Part shown: positions 41,211-49,927 of the stretch, one piece after another
Numbering within the stretch: position 1 is the first letter of the stretch
How the letters are laid out: each line of letters begins with the position of its first letter
Source: Hydrogenophaga borbori
GTDB lineage: Bacteria > Pseudomonadota > Gammaproteobacteria > Burkholderiales > Burkholderiaceae_C
Assembly: GCF_003417535.1 (NCBI RefSeq)
Contig: NZ_QVLS01000011.1
Span: 165,696-229,695, forward strand
Direction of reading: 5' to 3'
Length of the DNA: 64,000 bases
Made by a program: the position numbers and the translations under genes
Notes under the pieces: generated by a model
The model's input: only the letters and a program-made list of their open reading frames with translations
Database searches by the model: none
Told to the model about the DNA's origin: nothing

Positions 41211-42581
41211 ATGAGCCGATCCCCCGACCTCGATACGCCACCGCGCACCCGGACCGGCGGCGATCGCCTGCGCATCGCCGTCGTCGGCGGCGGCATCGCC
41301 GGCCTGTCCTGTGCCTGGCTGCTGTCGCGCCGCCACGCCGTCGAGCTGTTCGAGGCCGAGCCGCGCAGCGGCGGCCACAGCCACACGGTGGACGCGCCCT
41401 GCGGCGCGCGGCAGGTGCCGGTGGACACCGGCTTCATCGTCTACAACGAGCCCGCCTACCCCAACCTCACGGCGCTCTTTCGCCACCTGCGGGTGCCGAC
41501 CCGCGCCTCGGACATGTCGTTCGCGGTGAGCCTGGATCGGGGCGGCCTGGAGTACGCCGGCACCGACCTTGGCGGCCTGTTCGCGCAGCGCGCCAACCTG
41601 CTGCGCCCGCGCTTCTGGCGCATGCTGGCCGAGCTCTGGCGCTTCTACCGCGAGGCCCCGCGCGACGCGGCGGCCTGCGGCGGGCTGTCGCTGGACGCCT
41701 ACCTGGACGCCCGCGGCTACGGCCGCGCCCTGCGCGACGACCACCTCTACCCCATGGGCGCGGCGATCTGGTCCTGTTCCGCCGAGCGCATCGGCCAGTA
41801 CCCGGTCGCCGCTTTCGTGCGCTTCTGCGAGAACCACGGCCTGCTCCAGGTGTCGGGCCGGCCGGTCTGGCGCACCGTCGACGGCGGCAGCCGTGAGTAC
41901 GTGCGCCGCCTGGTGAGCGACTTCGACGGCCACCTCCACCACGAGGCGCCGGTGACCGCGCTCGAGCGCGGGCCCGCGGGCGTGCGGCTGCGCCTGCGCG
42001 ACGGCGGCTGGACGCCGGCCTTCGACCAGGTGGTGCTGGCGACCCACGCGGACCAGTCGCTGCGCCTGCTGGCCGAGCCGACGCAGGCCGAGCGCCGCCT
42101 GCTGGGCGCCTTCGGCTACACGCGCAACCTCGCGGTGCTGCACAGCGACCCCGCCCTGATGCCGCGCCGCCGCGCGGTCTGGTCGAGCTGGAACTACCTG
42201 GCCGAGCGCGGCGCCCAGGCCACGCCGACGGTGACGTACTGGATGAACCGGCTGCAGCCGCACCTGCCCCAGGGGCGGGAGGCGCCGCCGCTGTTCGTCT
42301 CCCTCAACCCGGCGGCCGCGCCGCGGCGCGAGCACCTGATCCGCACCGAGGTCTACGAACACCCGAGCTTCGACGCCGCGGCCATCGCGGCGCAGCGCGA
42401 GCTCTGGTCGCTGCAGGGCGAGCGGAATACCTGGTTCTGCGGGGCCTACTTCGGCTCGGGCTTTCACGAAGATGGCCTGCAGGCCGGGCTCGCGGTGGCC
42501 GAGGCGCTGGGCGGCGTGCGCCGGCCCTGGACCGTGGAGGGCGAGTCCGCGCGCATCCACCTGCCCGGGGCCTTGGCGTGA
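41211..42581 (+). CDS. FAD-dependent amine-oxidase-family protein (COG2907)
   Basis: A 456-residue flavoprotein. Dinucleotide motif 'IAVVGGGIAGLSCAWLLSRR' near residues 23-42, then 'EAEPRSGGHSHTVD', the signature of COG2907 'NAD/FAD-binding' proteins, and a C-terminal FAD contact 'CGAYFGSGFHEDGLQAGLAV'. Members occur with CFA-like methyltransferases and are candidates for the flavin desaturase step of furan-fatty-acid synthesis in Rhodobacter. It starts a unit with DUF1365 (4-bp GTGA overlap) and the cyclopropane synthase. Substrate here is unproven. Confidence 0.88.
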   Translation: MSRSPDLDTPPRTRTGGDRLRIAVVGGGIAGLSCAWLLSRRHAVELFEAEPRSGGHSHTVDAPCGARQVPVDTGFIVYNEPAYPNLTALFRHLRVPTRASDMSFAVSLDRGGLEYAGTDLGGLFAQRANLLRPRFWRMLAELWRFYREAPRDAAACGGLSLDAYLDARGYGRALRDDHLYPMGAAIWSCSAERIGQYPVAAFVRFCENHGLLQVSGRPVWRTVDGGSREYVRRLVSDFDGHLHHEAPVTALERGPAGVRLRLRDGGWTPAFDQVVLATHADQSLRLLAEPTQAERRLLGAFGYTRNLAVLHSDPALMPRRRAVWSSWNYLAERGAQATPTVTYWMNRLQPHLPQGREAPPLFVSLNPAAAPRREHLIRTEVYEHPSFDAAAIAAQRELWSLQGERNTWFCGAYFGSGFHEDGLQAGLAVAEALGGVRRPWTVEGESARIHLPGALA

Positions 42582-43438
42582 CGACGCCGCGGCCGGCGCC
42601 AGCGCCCACCACCGCCGCCGCGCCGGCCCCGGCGTGGCGCTCGGCGCTGTACGACGGGCGGGTGGTGCACCAGCGGCCAGGGCCGGTGCGCCACCGCCTG
42701 GCGTACCGCATGTTCTCGCTGCTGCTCGATATCGATGAGCTGGCGTCGCTGCACGCGCGCCTGCGCTGGTTTTCCGTCGGGCGCTTCAACCTGTTCAGCC
42801 TGTGGCCCTCGGACCATGGCGATGGCAGCGCCCACGACGCCGCGGGTCTGCGCGTCCAGCTGGACGCGCGCCTGCGCGAGGCCGGCCTGCCGGTGGGTGG
42901 CGCCATTCGCCTGCTGGCCCTGCCGCGCCTGCTCGGTTATGCCTTCAACCCGCTGAGCGTGTGGTTCTGCGATGCGCCGGACGGCCGGCTGCAGGCCATC
43001 GTCTACGAGGTCAACAACACCTTCGGCGAACGCCACAGCTACCTGATCGAGGTGCCCGAGGCGCAGCGCGGTGCGCGCCTGATCGAGCAAGGCTGCGACA
43101 AGCGCCTGTTCGTGTCGCCGTTCCTGGACATGGACCTGGCGTACCGCTTCCGCATCGAGCCACCGGGCGAGCGCCTGTCCATTGGCGTCGGCGTGCACCG
43201 CCGCGACGGCGGCGCCGCCGTGCTGCACGCGCGGCTGGACGCCCGGCGCCGGCCGCTCAGCGATGGCGCGCTGTGGCGCACCTTCTTCGCCTACCCGCTG
43301 CTGACGCTCAAGGTGATCGTCGGCATCCATTGGGAAGCGCTGCACCTGTGGCGCAAGGGCGCGCGGCTGCGGCCGCGCCCGGCCCCACCGGCCCAGGCCA
43401 TGAGCGTCGTGCGCTCCGGCGATTCCTCTTCCTCCTGA
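42578..43438 (+). CDS. DUF1365 family protein
   Basis: A 286-residue protein starting at GTG 42578 and overlapping the FAD gene by four bases. Markers are 'LYDGRVVHQRPGPVRHRLAY', 'FSLWPSDHGDG', 'GYAFNPLSVWFCDAPDGRL' and 'IVYEVNNTFGERHSYLIE'. DUF1365 almost always lies between a COG2907 oxidase and a CFA synthase, as here. Biochemical role is unknown to me; a lipid-binding or scaffolding job in acyl modification is often suggested. No signal peptide is seen. Confidence 0.9.
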   Translation: MTTPRPAPAPTTAAAPAPAWRSALYDGRVVHQRPGPVRHRLAYRMFSLLLDIDELASLHARLRWFSVGRFNLFSLWPSDHGDGSAHDAAGLRVQLDARLREAGLPVGGAIRLLALPRLLGYAFNPLSVWFCDAPDGRLQAIVYEVNNTFGERHSYLIEVPEAQRGARLIEQGCDKRLFVSPFLDMDLAYRFRIEPPGERLSIGVGVHRRDGGAAVLHARLDARRRPLSDGALWRTFFAYPLLTLKVIVGIHWEALHLWRKGARLRPRPAPPAQAMSVVRSGDSSSS

Positions 43439-43449
43439 CGCGAGCACCC

Positions 43450-44706
43450 ATGTCCCACGACACCCCCTCCTTGCGGCCCGCCCCCCACCATGCGGCGCCG
43501 GCGGCGCCGGCGGCCACCCTGAGCGGCGACGCCTCGGGCCTGCGCCAGGCGCCGCTGCGCCGGCTGCTGTCGCGCGTGCGCGCCGGCCGTCTGCTCCTGA
43601 CCCTGCCCGACGGCGCGCGCCTGCAGGCGCAGGGCGCCGCGCCCGGCCCGAGCGCGGAACTGCGCCTGCACCGCTGGCGCCCCTTGCTGCGCCTGCTGCA
43701 GCAGGGCGACCTGGGCCTGGCCTGGTCGTACCGCGACGGCGACTGGAGCACCCCCGATCTGGTGGCCCTGCTGTCCTTCGGGCTGGCGAACGAGGCCGCG
43801 CTGGACGGCGCCATCTCCGCGCCCGCGCCGGCGCGCTGGCTCGCGCGGCTGCTGCACCGCCTCAACGCCAATACGCGGCGCGGCAGCCGCCACAACATCG
43901 CCGCCCACTACGACCTGGGCAACCGCTTCTATGAGCGCTGGCTGGACGGCAGCATGCTGTACTCGAGCGCGCTGTACGACGGGCCGGCGGACTCGCTGGA
44001 GGCCGCGCAGGCGCGCCGGCTGGAGCGCATCCTCGGGCTGCTGGACGTGCGACCGGGCCAGCGCGTGCTCGAGATCGGCTGCGGCTGGGGCACGCTGGCC
44101 GCCACGCTGGCGCGGCGCGGCGCCGAGGTGGTGGGCGTCACGCTCTCGACCGAGCAGTTGGCTTTCGCGCGCGAGCGCGCCGCTGCCTGGGGCGTGGCCG
44201 ATCGGGTCGATCTGCGGCTGCAGGACTACCGCGACGTCGAGGGCCGCTACGACCGCGTGGTCTCCATCGAAATGATCGAGGCCGTGGGCGAGGCCTATTG
44301 GCCGGTCTACTTCGCCACGCTGCGCGAGCGGCTCAAGCCCGCTGGCGTGGCCGTGCTGCAGGCCATCACCATCGACGAGCGCCGTTTCGAGGGCTACCGC
44401 GACAACCCGGACTTCATCCAGCGCTGCATCTTTCCCGGCGGCATGCTGCCTTCGCCCGAGCGCATGGCGCAGCAGGCGCGCCAGGCGGGGCTGCGCCTGA
44501 GCACCGAGCTGCGCTTTGGCCACAGCTACGCGCGCACGCTGGCCGACTGGCGGCGGCGCTTCCAGGCCGAGTGGCCGGCCATCGAGGCCCAGGGCTTCGA
44601 CGCGCGCTTCAAGCGGCTGTGGGAGTACTACCTCGGCTACTGCGAGGCCGGCTTTCTGGCCGGGCGCGTCGACGTCGGTCTGTACCGCCTGGTCCACGAG
44701 AACTGA
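43450..44706 (+). CDS. Cyclopropane-fatty-acid-phospholipid synthase family methyltransferase
   Basis: A 418-residue CFA-type methyltransferase with both domains: N-terminal acyl-lipid domain (about 30-130), then 'NIAAHYDLGNRFYERWLDGS' and 'MLYSSALYDGP', SAM motif 'VLEIGCGWGTLAATLA', and 'SIEMIEAVGEAYWPVYF', with the late 'FIQRCIFPGGMLPS'. These are the residues conserved in CfaA enzymes that transfer methylene from SAM to unsaturated acyl chains. Gap to DUF1365 is 11 bp. Whether it forms cyclopropane rings or methylates chains for furan synthesis cannot be told from sequence. Confidence 0.9.
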   Translation: MSHDTPSLRPAPHHAAPAAPAATLSGDASGLRQAPLRRLLSRVRAGRLLLTLPDGARLQAQGAAPGPSAELRLHRWRPLLRLLQQGDLGLAWSYRDGDWSTPDLVALLSFGLANEAALDGAISAPAPARWLARLLHRLNANTRRGSRHNIAAHYDLGNRFYERWLDGSMLYSSALYDGPADSLEAAQARRLERILGLLDVRPGQRVLEIGCGWGTLAATLARRGAEVVGVTLSTEQLAFARERAAAWGVADRVDLRLQDYRDVEGRYDRVVSIEMIEAVGEAYWPVYFATLRERLKPAGVAVLQAITIDERRFEGYRDNPDFIQRCIFPGGMLPSPERMAQQARQAGLRLSTELRFGHSYARTLADWRRRFQAEWPAIEAQGFDARFKRLWEYYLGYCEAGFLAGRVDVGLYRLVHEN

Positions 44707-44764
44707 AGGCGCGCCTGGGGGCGCGGGACAATCGGGGCCACGACAGCGATCCCGGAGTGTTCCC

Positions 44765-45520
44765 ATGCCCATCCAATACGCGCGATTCCTCGTCGGCCGC
44801 GAGCGCACGCTGGCGGCCAACCGCCAGGTGGGGCTGCTGCTGGCCTTCGTGGCCGGGGCCATCAATGCGGGCGGTTTTTTGGCCGTGCGGCAGTACACCT
44901 CGCACGTGACCGGGCTGGTCTCGTCCATGGCCGACCACCTGGTGCTGGGCGAGGGCGCGCTGGTGGCCTCGGCGCTGGCGGCGGTGCTGGCTTTCCTGCT
45001 GGGCGCCATGTGCTGCGCGGTGATGGTCAATTTCGCGCGCCGGCGCGCCATGGCCAGCGAGTACGCCTTGCCGCTGCTGCTGGAGGCCCTGCTCATCCTG
45101 TGCTTTGGCCTGATGGGCGCCTGGCTCGCGCGCTTCGAGGGCCTGCTGATCCCGGCCACCGTGGCCCTGCTGTGCTTCATCATGGGCCTGCAGAACGCGG
45201 TGGTGACCAAGCTGTCGAACGCGGTCATCCGCACCACGCACATGACCGGCGTGGTGACCGACCTGGGCATCGAGCTCGGCAAGCTGCTGTACTGGAACCG
45301 CGCCGAAGGGGCCCAGCCCGTGGTGCGCGCCGACCGCGACCGCATGCGCGTGCTGGGCGGCCTGCTGGGCGCCTTCGTGGGCGGCGGGGTGGTGGGCGCC
45401 TACGGCTTCAAGCGCCTGGGCTACGGCTTCACGGTGCCGCTGGCGGTGGCGCTCACGGTGGTGGCGCTGGTGCCGGTGTGGGACGACTGGCAGCGGCGGG
45501 GCGGGCGCGAGGGCGCTTGA
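44765..45520 (+). CDS. DUF1275 (YoaK-like) membrane protein
   Basis: A 251-residue protein with six predicted helices. 'NRQVGLLLAFVAGAINAGGF' and 'QYTSHVTGLVSSMAD' near the N-terminus and 'MGLQNAVVTKLSNAVIRTTH' in the middle are the DUF1275 signature. Function unknown. It begins 58 bp after the CFA gene with CCGGAG upstream of ATG 44765, so it may be read through from the lipid operon or be separate. Confidence 0.85.
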   Translation: MPIQYARFLVGRERTLAANRQVGLLLAFVAGAINAGGFLAVRQYTSHVTGLVSSMADHLVLGEGALVASALAAVLAFLLGAMCCAVMVNFARRRAMASEYALPLLLEALLILCFGLMGAWLARFEGLLIPATVALLCFIMGLQNAVVTKLSNAVIRTTHMTGVVTDLGIELGKLLYWNRAEGAQPVVRADRDRMRVLGGLLGAFVGGGVVGAYGFKRLGYGFTVPLAVALTVVALVPVWDDWQRRGGREGA

Positions 45521-45539
45521 GGCCGCGCCCCCGAACGGC

Positions 45540-47228
45540 TCAGTCCGTGCAGGCCACGCGGCGCCACACCGCCGCCGCCTCGGTCGCCTCGCGGCCGCGC
45601 CAGGCCACCACCTGATCGGGCCGCACCAGCAGCAGTTGCCCGTCCAGCACGGGCGCGGCCTCGGGTTCCGAGGGGCAGCGCAGCGCCACGTCCAGGCCGC
45701 GCGCCCGTCCGGCCTCGGCCATTGCCTGTCCCTCGGCCCGCAGCGCGGGTGGCGCGAGCACGGTCCACTCGAACCCCAGCTCGTCGAACAGCGAGCGCTC
45801 GCCGCCCAGCCAGGCGTGCGGCAGGCGGCCCCCGGGGTTGTTGGTGGGCTCGTAGTGGTTGGCCGCGTCGGGCGGGATGCGGCCGGGGTCGCTGAAGACC
45901 AGGGGCGAGCCGTCGCAGCGCTCGCCGAAGGTCACGCCGGGGATGTTGAACTCGCGCCGCACGTGCTCGTTGAGCACGGCGCTGGCGTGTTCGCGCAGGG
46001 CCTCGCCCTCGGCACCGGCGGCCTCGAGTGCGGCCGTGGTCTGGAACAGGCCGATGGAATCGGCGAAGCCGCGCGCGTAGTTCGTGTTGCGCAGGCCGAT
46101 GGGGCGGCGCTCGGTCTCGTAGCTGTCCAGCAGCGCGGGGGCCGAGAGCCCTTTCAGCACCGATGCCAGCTTCCAGCCCAGGTTCACCGCGTCGCCCACG
46201 GCGGTGTTGTAGCCCAGGCCACCGGTGGGCGTGAACAGGTGCACCGCGTCGCCGGCCAGGAACACGCGGCCCTGCTGGTACCGATCGGCCACCAGCGAGT
46301 GGCCCGCGATCCAGGTGCCGGTGGACAGCACCTCGACGGGCAAGTCCATGCCGCTGGCCTGCGCGAACAGGCGCTTCGCGTCCTCGTGCGTCCAGTCCGA
46401 CGGGTCTTCGTGTGCGTGCACGGCCGCGTGGAAGGCGAACTCGCCCTGGCCGTCCACCGAGGCCATGAAGACGCGCCGCTCGTGGTTCACGCTCACGTAC
46501 ATCCAGGCCACGTCGTGCGGCAACTGCTCGTAGAACGTGGGCGCGCGCAGGTAGACCGCGAACATGCGCCCGCCCATGAACTCGCGCTGCACACCGGTGG
46601 CGCCGCCGTAGGCGATGCCCAGGGCCTGGCGCACCACGCTGCGCGCGCCGTCGGCGCCCACCAGGTAGCGCGCGCACACGGCCACGGCGGCGCCGCTGCC
46701 GTCGGCCGGGGCCACGCGCGCGTTCACGCCCTCGGCGTCCTGCTCGAAGTCCACCAGCCGCCAGCCAAAGCCCACGGGCCGGCCGGTGCGCGCCTCGGCG
46801 TGGCGGCGCAGCACCGCTTCCACGAACTTCTGCGACACGCGGTGCGGCAGCTCGGCCGCGTTCCAGGCCCCGCGCAGGCCGCGCACGTGCTCGCTGGCCT
46901 GCGCCGCCGTGGGCAGGCGAAGCCGCGCCAGCTCGTGCGTGGCGAATCGCGTGAAGTAGGCGATGTCGGTCGGGTGGTCACCCGGCAGGCCCATGGCGCG
47001 GATCTCCTGCGCGATGCCGATGCGCCGGAAGTGCTCCATGGTGCGCGCCTGCGTGGCATTGGCCTGCGGGTTGAAGGCCGTGGTCGCCTTCGGGTCCACC
47101 ACCAGGCAGCGGATGCCGCGCAGGCCCAGTTCGTTGGCGAGCATGAGGCCGCAGGGGCCGGCGCCCGCGATGAGCACGTCCACGTCGATCGTCGCGCCCG
47201 CGCGCTGGGCGTCTTGCAGTTCCTTCAC
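45540..47228 (-). CDS. FAD-dependent aromatic hydroxylase (MhpA/PheA-like)
   Basis: A 562-residue group A flavin monooxygenase. N-terminal 'VDVLIAGAGPCGLMLANELG' (FAD Rossmann), the mid 'DG' motif 'RYLVGADGARSVVRQALG', and 'GDAVHLFTPTGGLGYNTAVG' (FAD-ribityl site). The C-terminal thioredoxin-like domain is present. Such enzymes hydroxylate phenols, 3-hydroxyphenylpropionate or similar aromatics with NAD(P)H. It is divergent from the BCCT gene, sharing a 164-bp control region with a clear palindrome, and has no obvious pathway partner next to it. Confidence 0.87.
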   Translation of the reverse strand: MKELQDAQRAGATIDVDVLIAGAGPCGLMLANELGLRGIRCLVVDPKATTAFNPQANATQARTMEHFRRIGIAQEIRAMGLPGDHPTDIAYFTRFATHELARLRLPTAAQASEHVRGLRGAWNAAELPHRVSQKFVEAVLRRHAEARTGRPVGFGWRLVDFEQDAEGVNARVAPADGSGAAVAVCARYLVGADGARSVVRQALGIAYGGATGVQREFMGGRMFAVYLRAPTFYEQLPHDVAWMYVSVNHERRVFMASVDGQGEFAFHAAVHAHEDPSDWTHEDAKRLFAQASGMDLPVEVLSTGTWIAGHSLVADRYQQGRVFLAGDAVHLFTPTGGLGYNTAVGDAVNLGWKLASVLKGLSAPALLDSYETERRPIGLRNTNYARGFADSIGLFQTTAALEAAGAEGEALREHASAVLNEHVRREFNIPGVTFGERCDGSPLVFSDPGRIPPDAANHYEPTNNPGGRLPHAWLGGERSLFDELGFEWTVLAPPALRAEGQAMAEAGRARGLDVALRCPSEPEAAPVLDGQLLLVRPDQVVAWRGREATEAAAVWRRVACTD

Positions 47229-47326
47229 CGTTTCTCCTCGGGTCTGATTCGCAGGGGCCGGCGCCGCGGCCTGGCCGATGCGGGATTGGACCGCCAGAAT
47301 CGTCCCGGTGGCGCGGCGCGGGTCGC

Positions 47327-47345
47327 CTGGAAAAGAGTTTTCCAG
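47327..47345. promoter_or_regulatory. 19-bp palindrome in a divergent control region
   Basis: CTGGAAAAGAGTTTTCCAG: two 8-bp arms around GAG, perfect. It lies 98 bp upstream of the FAD hydroxylase start and 47 bp upstream of the BCCT start. A dyad of this kind is a good operator candidate for a dimeric regulator; as RNA it could also form a hairpin in the BCCT leader. No adjacent regulator gene is present. Confidence 0.5.
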
Positions 47346-47392
47346 CGGGCCGGGCGTGTATGGTGTGGCATCGATCTGGAGGAGAAGACCCC

Positions 47393-48940
47393 ATGCAACT
47401 CATCGTCTCGGTCGGACTGATCCTGGCCATCGTGCTCTGGGGCGTGCTCTCACCGGCCTCGCTGGGCTCGGTGTTCGACACGCTGCTGGCCGTCATCACG
47501 CGCGATTTCGGCTGGCTGTACCTGTGGGTGGTGCTCGGCCTCGTGGTCATGGCCCTGGTGCTCGCGTTCAGCCGCTACGGCGACCTCAAGCTCGGCGGCG
47601 AGGACGAGGAGCCCGAGTTCTCGCTCGGCTCCTGGTTCGCCATGCTGTTCGCCGCCGGCATGGGCATCGGCCTGGTGTTCTGGGGCGTGGCCGAGCCGAT
47701 CTCGCACTACGGCAACCCACCGCCCGGCATCGCGCCCCAGACGCCCGAGGCCGCCAACGCCGCCATGCGCTACAGCTTCTTCCACTGGGGCCTGCACCCC
47801 TGGGCGGTGTACAGCGTGGTGGCGCTGGCCATCGCCTTCTTCCAGTTCCGCAAGGGCGGCTCGGCGCAGGTGAGCACGGCGATCGAGTCGCTGCCCTGGG
47901 GTTTTGCCCGGCACCTGGGGCCGCTGGTCAATGTGCTGGCCGTCATCGCCACCGCCTTCGGCGTGGCCGCCTCGCTCGGCATGGGGGCCCTGCAGATCAA
48001 CAGCGGCCTGGCCGCGCTGGCCGGCGTGCCGGTGGGCCCGGCCTGGCAGGTCGGCATCATCGCCGTCACCACGGTGCTGTTCGTGGGCTCGTCGGTGTCG
48101 GGCGTGGGGCGGGGCATCAAGTGGCTGTCCAACGCCAACCTGCTGCTGGCGGCGCTGCTGGCGCTCACGCTCTTCGTGCTCGGCCCCACGGTGGCGATCA
48201 TCGATACCTTCACCACCACGCTGGGCAGCTACGTGAGCGAGTTCGTGCGCATGAGCCTGCGCATGACCCCGTTCCGCGACAGCGGCTGGGTGGGCGGCTG
48301 GACGATCTTCTATTGGGCCTGGTGGGTGAGCTGGTCGCCCTTCGTGGGCCTGTTCATCGCGCGCGTCTCGCGCGGGCGCAGCGTGCGCGAGTTCGTGCTC
48401 GGCACGGTGTTGGCGCCCACGCTGGCCGGCTTCCTGTGGTTCTCGGTGTTCGGTGGCACGGCGCTCACGCTCGAGGTGATGCGCGGCGTTCCCTTGTCCG
48501 AGGCGGTGAACGCCGATGTGTCCACGGCGCTGTTCGCGATGTTCGAGGCCTTGCCGCTGGGCGGCGTCATGAGCGTGGCGGCCACCGTGCTGGTGGTCGT
48601 GTTCTTCGTCACCTCGGGCGATTCGGCCACGCTGGTGCTGAGCATGATGAGCACGGGCGGCGACGAGAACCCGCGCGCGCGGGTCAAACTGATCTGGGGC
48701 GCGCTGATCTCGGGCATCGCGATTTCGCTGCTGCTGGCCGGTGGGCTCAAGGCCGTGCAGACGGCCACCATCGTGTTCGCGGTGCCGTTCGCGGTGGTGA
48801 TCGTGCTGATGGCCGTGGCGCTGTGGCGCGGCGTGCGCGACGACTGGGCCGAGGAGAACCGCCGCGAGCGCGCGCTGCGCCGGCGCATGCGGGAGATGGT
48901 GGAGCCGCCCCAGGGCGGCGACGGGAAGAGGGGGCCATGA
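47393..48940 (+). CDS. BCCT-family transporter (betaine/carnitine/choline type)
   Basis: A 515-residue sodium- or proton-coupled transporter with about 12 helices. The family signature is 'GWTIFYWAWWVSWSPFVGLF' (substrate box, helix 8), with 'AGMGIGLVFWGVAEPISHYG' earlier. GGAGGAG precedes ATG 47393. Uptake of a quaternary ammonium or related compound is expected. It overlaps the MarC gene by four bases. Osmotic activation in BCCT proteins depends on charged tails; this C-terminus is short and basic. Confidence 0.9.
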   Translation: MQLIVSVGLILAIVLWGVLSPASLGSVFDTLLAVITRDFGWLYLWVVLGLVVMALVLAFSRYGDLKLGGEDEEPEFSLGSWFAMLFAAGMGIGLVFWGVAEPISHYGNPPPGIAPQTPEAANAAMRYSFFHWGLHPWAVYSVVALAIAFFQFRKGGSAQVSTAIESLPWGFARHLGPLVNVLAVIATAFGVAASLGMGALQINSGLAALAGVPVGPAWQVGIIAVTTVLFVGSSVSGVGRGIKWLSNANLLLAALLALTLFVLGPTVAIIDTFTTTLGSYVSEFVRMSLRMTPFRDSGWVGGWTIFYWAWWVSWSPFVGLFIARVSRGRSVREFVLGTVLAPTLAGFLWFSVFGGTALTLEVMRGVPLSEAVNADVSTALFAMFEALPLGGVMSVAATVLVVVFFVTSGDSATLVLSMMSTGGDENPRARVKLIWGALISGIAISLLLAGGLKAVQTATIVFAVPFAVVIVLMAVALWRGVRDDWAEENRRERALRRRMREMVEPPQGGDGKRGP

Positions 48941-49620
48941 GCTTCGAACTGAGCCTGGCGTTCGGCAAGAGCTTCCTGTTCGTCTTCGCCGCGCTGCTGC
49001 CCATCCTCAACCCGGCGGCCACGGCGCCGATCTTCCTCGGCCTCACCGAGGGCGCGTCCGAGCGCACGCGCGCCATGCTGGCGCGCAAGATCGCGCGCAA
49101 CATGTTCGCGCTCATGGTGGGCAGCATGCTGGTGGGCTCGCACGTGCTGGCCTTCTTCGGCATCTCGCTGCCCATCGTGCGCGTGGGCGGGGGGCTGATC
49201 CTGGCGGCCACCGCCTGGCGCCTGCTCACCGCCACGCAGTCCACGGCGGACAGCCGCACCGAACTGGCCGACGCCTTCACGCCCGAGATGGCACGCCGCC
49301 AGGCCTTCTACCCGCTGACCTTTCCGATCAGCTGCGGCCCGGGCTCCATCGCCGCGGCCATCACCGTGGGGGTGTCGCTGAGCAACGACCGCGTGGGCCT
49401 GGCGCTGGCCAACATCGGCGGCGGCGTGCTCGCGCTGCTGGTCATCGGCCTGCTGCTGTACCTGGCGTTCCGCTACGCCGAGCACCTGCTGCGGCCGCTG
49501 GGGGAGGCCGGCGCGATCATCTTCCTGCGCCTGTCGGCCTTCATCCTGCTGTGCCTGGGCGTGCAGATCGTGTGGGACGGCGTGAGCGAGCTGGTGCGCG
49601 GGCTGATGAGCAGCCTCTGA
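48937..49620 (+). CDS. MarC-family integral membrane protein
   Basis: A 227-residue protein with six helices and the MarC motifs 'LLPILNPAATAPIFLGLTEG' and 'AFYPLTFPISCGPGSIAAAI'. Despite the name, MarC proteins are of unknown function and are not proven to confer drug resistance. The ATG overlaps the BCCT stop (ATGA), so translation is coupled. Confidence 0.9.
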   Translation: MSFELSLAFGKSFLFVFAALLPILNPAATAPIFLGLTEGASERTRAMLARKIARNMFALMVGSMLVGSHVLAFFGISLPIVRVGGGLILAATAWRLLTATQSTADSRTELADAFTPEMARRQAFYPLTFPISCGPGSIAAAITVGVSLSNDRVGLALANIGGGVLALLVIGLLLYLAFRYAEHLLRPLGEAGAIIFLRLSAFILLCLGVQIVWDGVSELVRGLMSSL

Positions 49621-49626
49621 GCGGGC

Positions 49627-49914
49627 TCAGACCAGCACGTCGCGGATCGACGGGTCCTTGTCGAACTGGGCCTTGGCGAAGGGGCACAGCGCGACGACCC
49701 GGGTCTTGGTCTCGCGCGCCCAGGCCACCAGCGCGTCGAGCAGCTGGCGCCCCGCGCCCTGGCCCTTGAGGCGCTCGTCGACGTGGGTGTGGTCGATGAT
49801 GATCAGCGTGGGGTTGGTGCGGCTGTAGGTCATCTCGGCGAGGCGCTCGCCGCCTTGCGGGATGAAGAAGGCGCCGGTGCTGCCGGCTTCCTGGTGTTCG
49901 ATGGAATGGGTCAT
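49627..49914 (-). CDS. GNAT-family N-acetyltransferase (small)
   Basis: A 95-residue minimal GNAT domain (YidJ/NATD1-like). The CoA loop 'LKGQGAGRQLLDALVAWARE' and 'VVALCPFAKAQFDKDPSIRD' are characteristic of this short subgroup. Substrate unknown. It is 13 bp downstream of the OsmC gene and shares its direction. Confidence 0.82.
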   Translation of the reverse strand: MTHSIEHQEAGSTGAFFIPQGGERLAEMTYSRTNPTLIIIDHTHVDERLKGQGAGRQLLDALVAWARETKTRVVALCPFAKAQFDKDPSIRDVLV

Positions 49915-49927
49915 GGAAAGGGTCGTG

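Noticed and set aside
44707..44764. A fourth ECF11-type promoter before the DUF1275 gene.
   Set aside because: CGATCC is present, but no TA-AAG element lies 18 bp downstream, so I did not call it.
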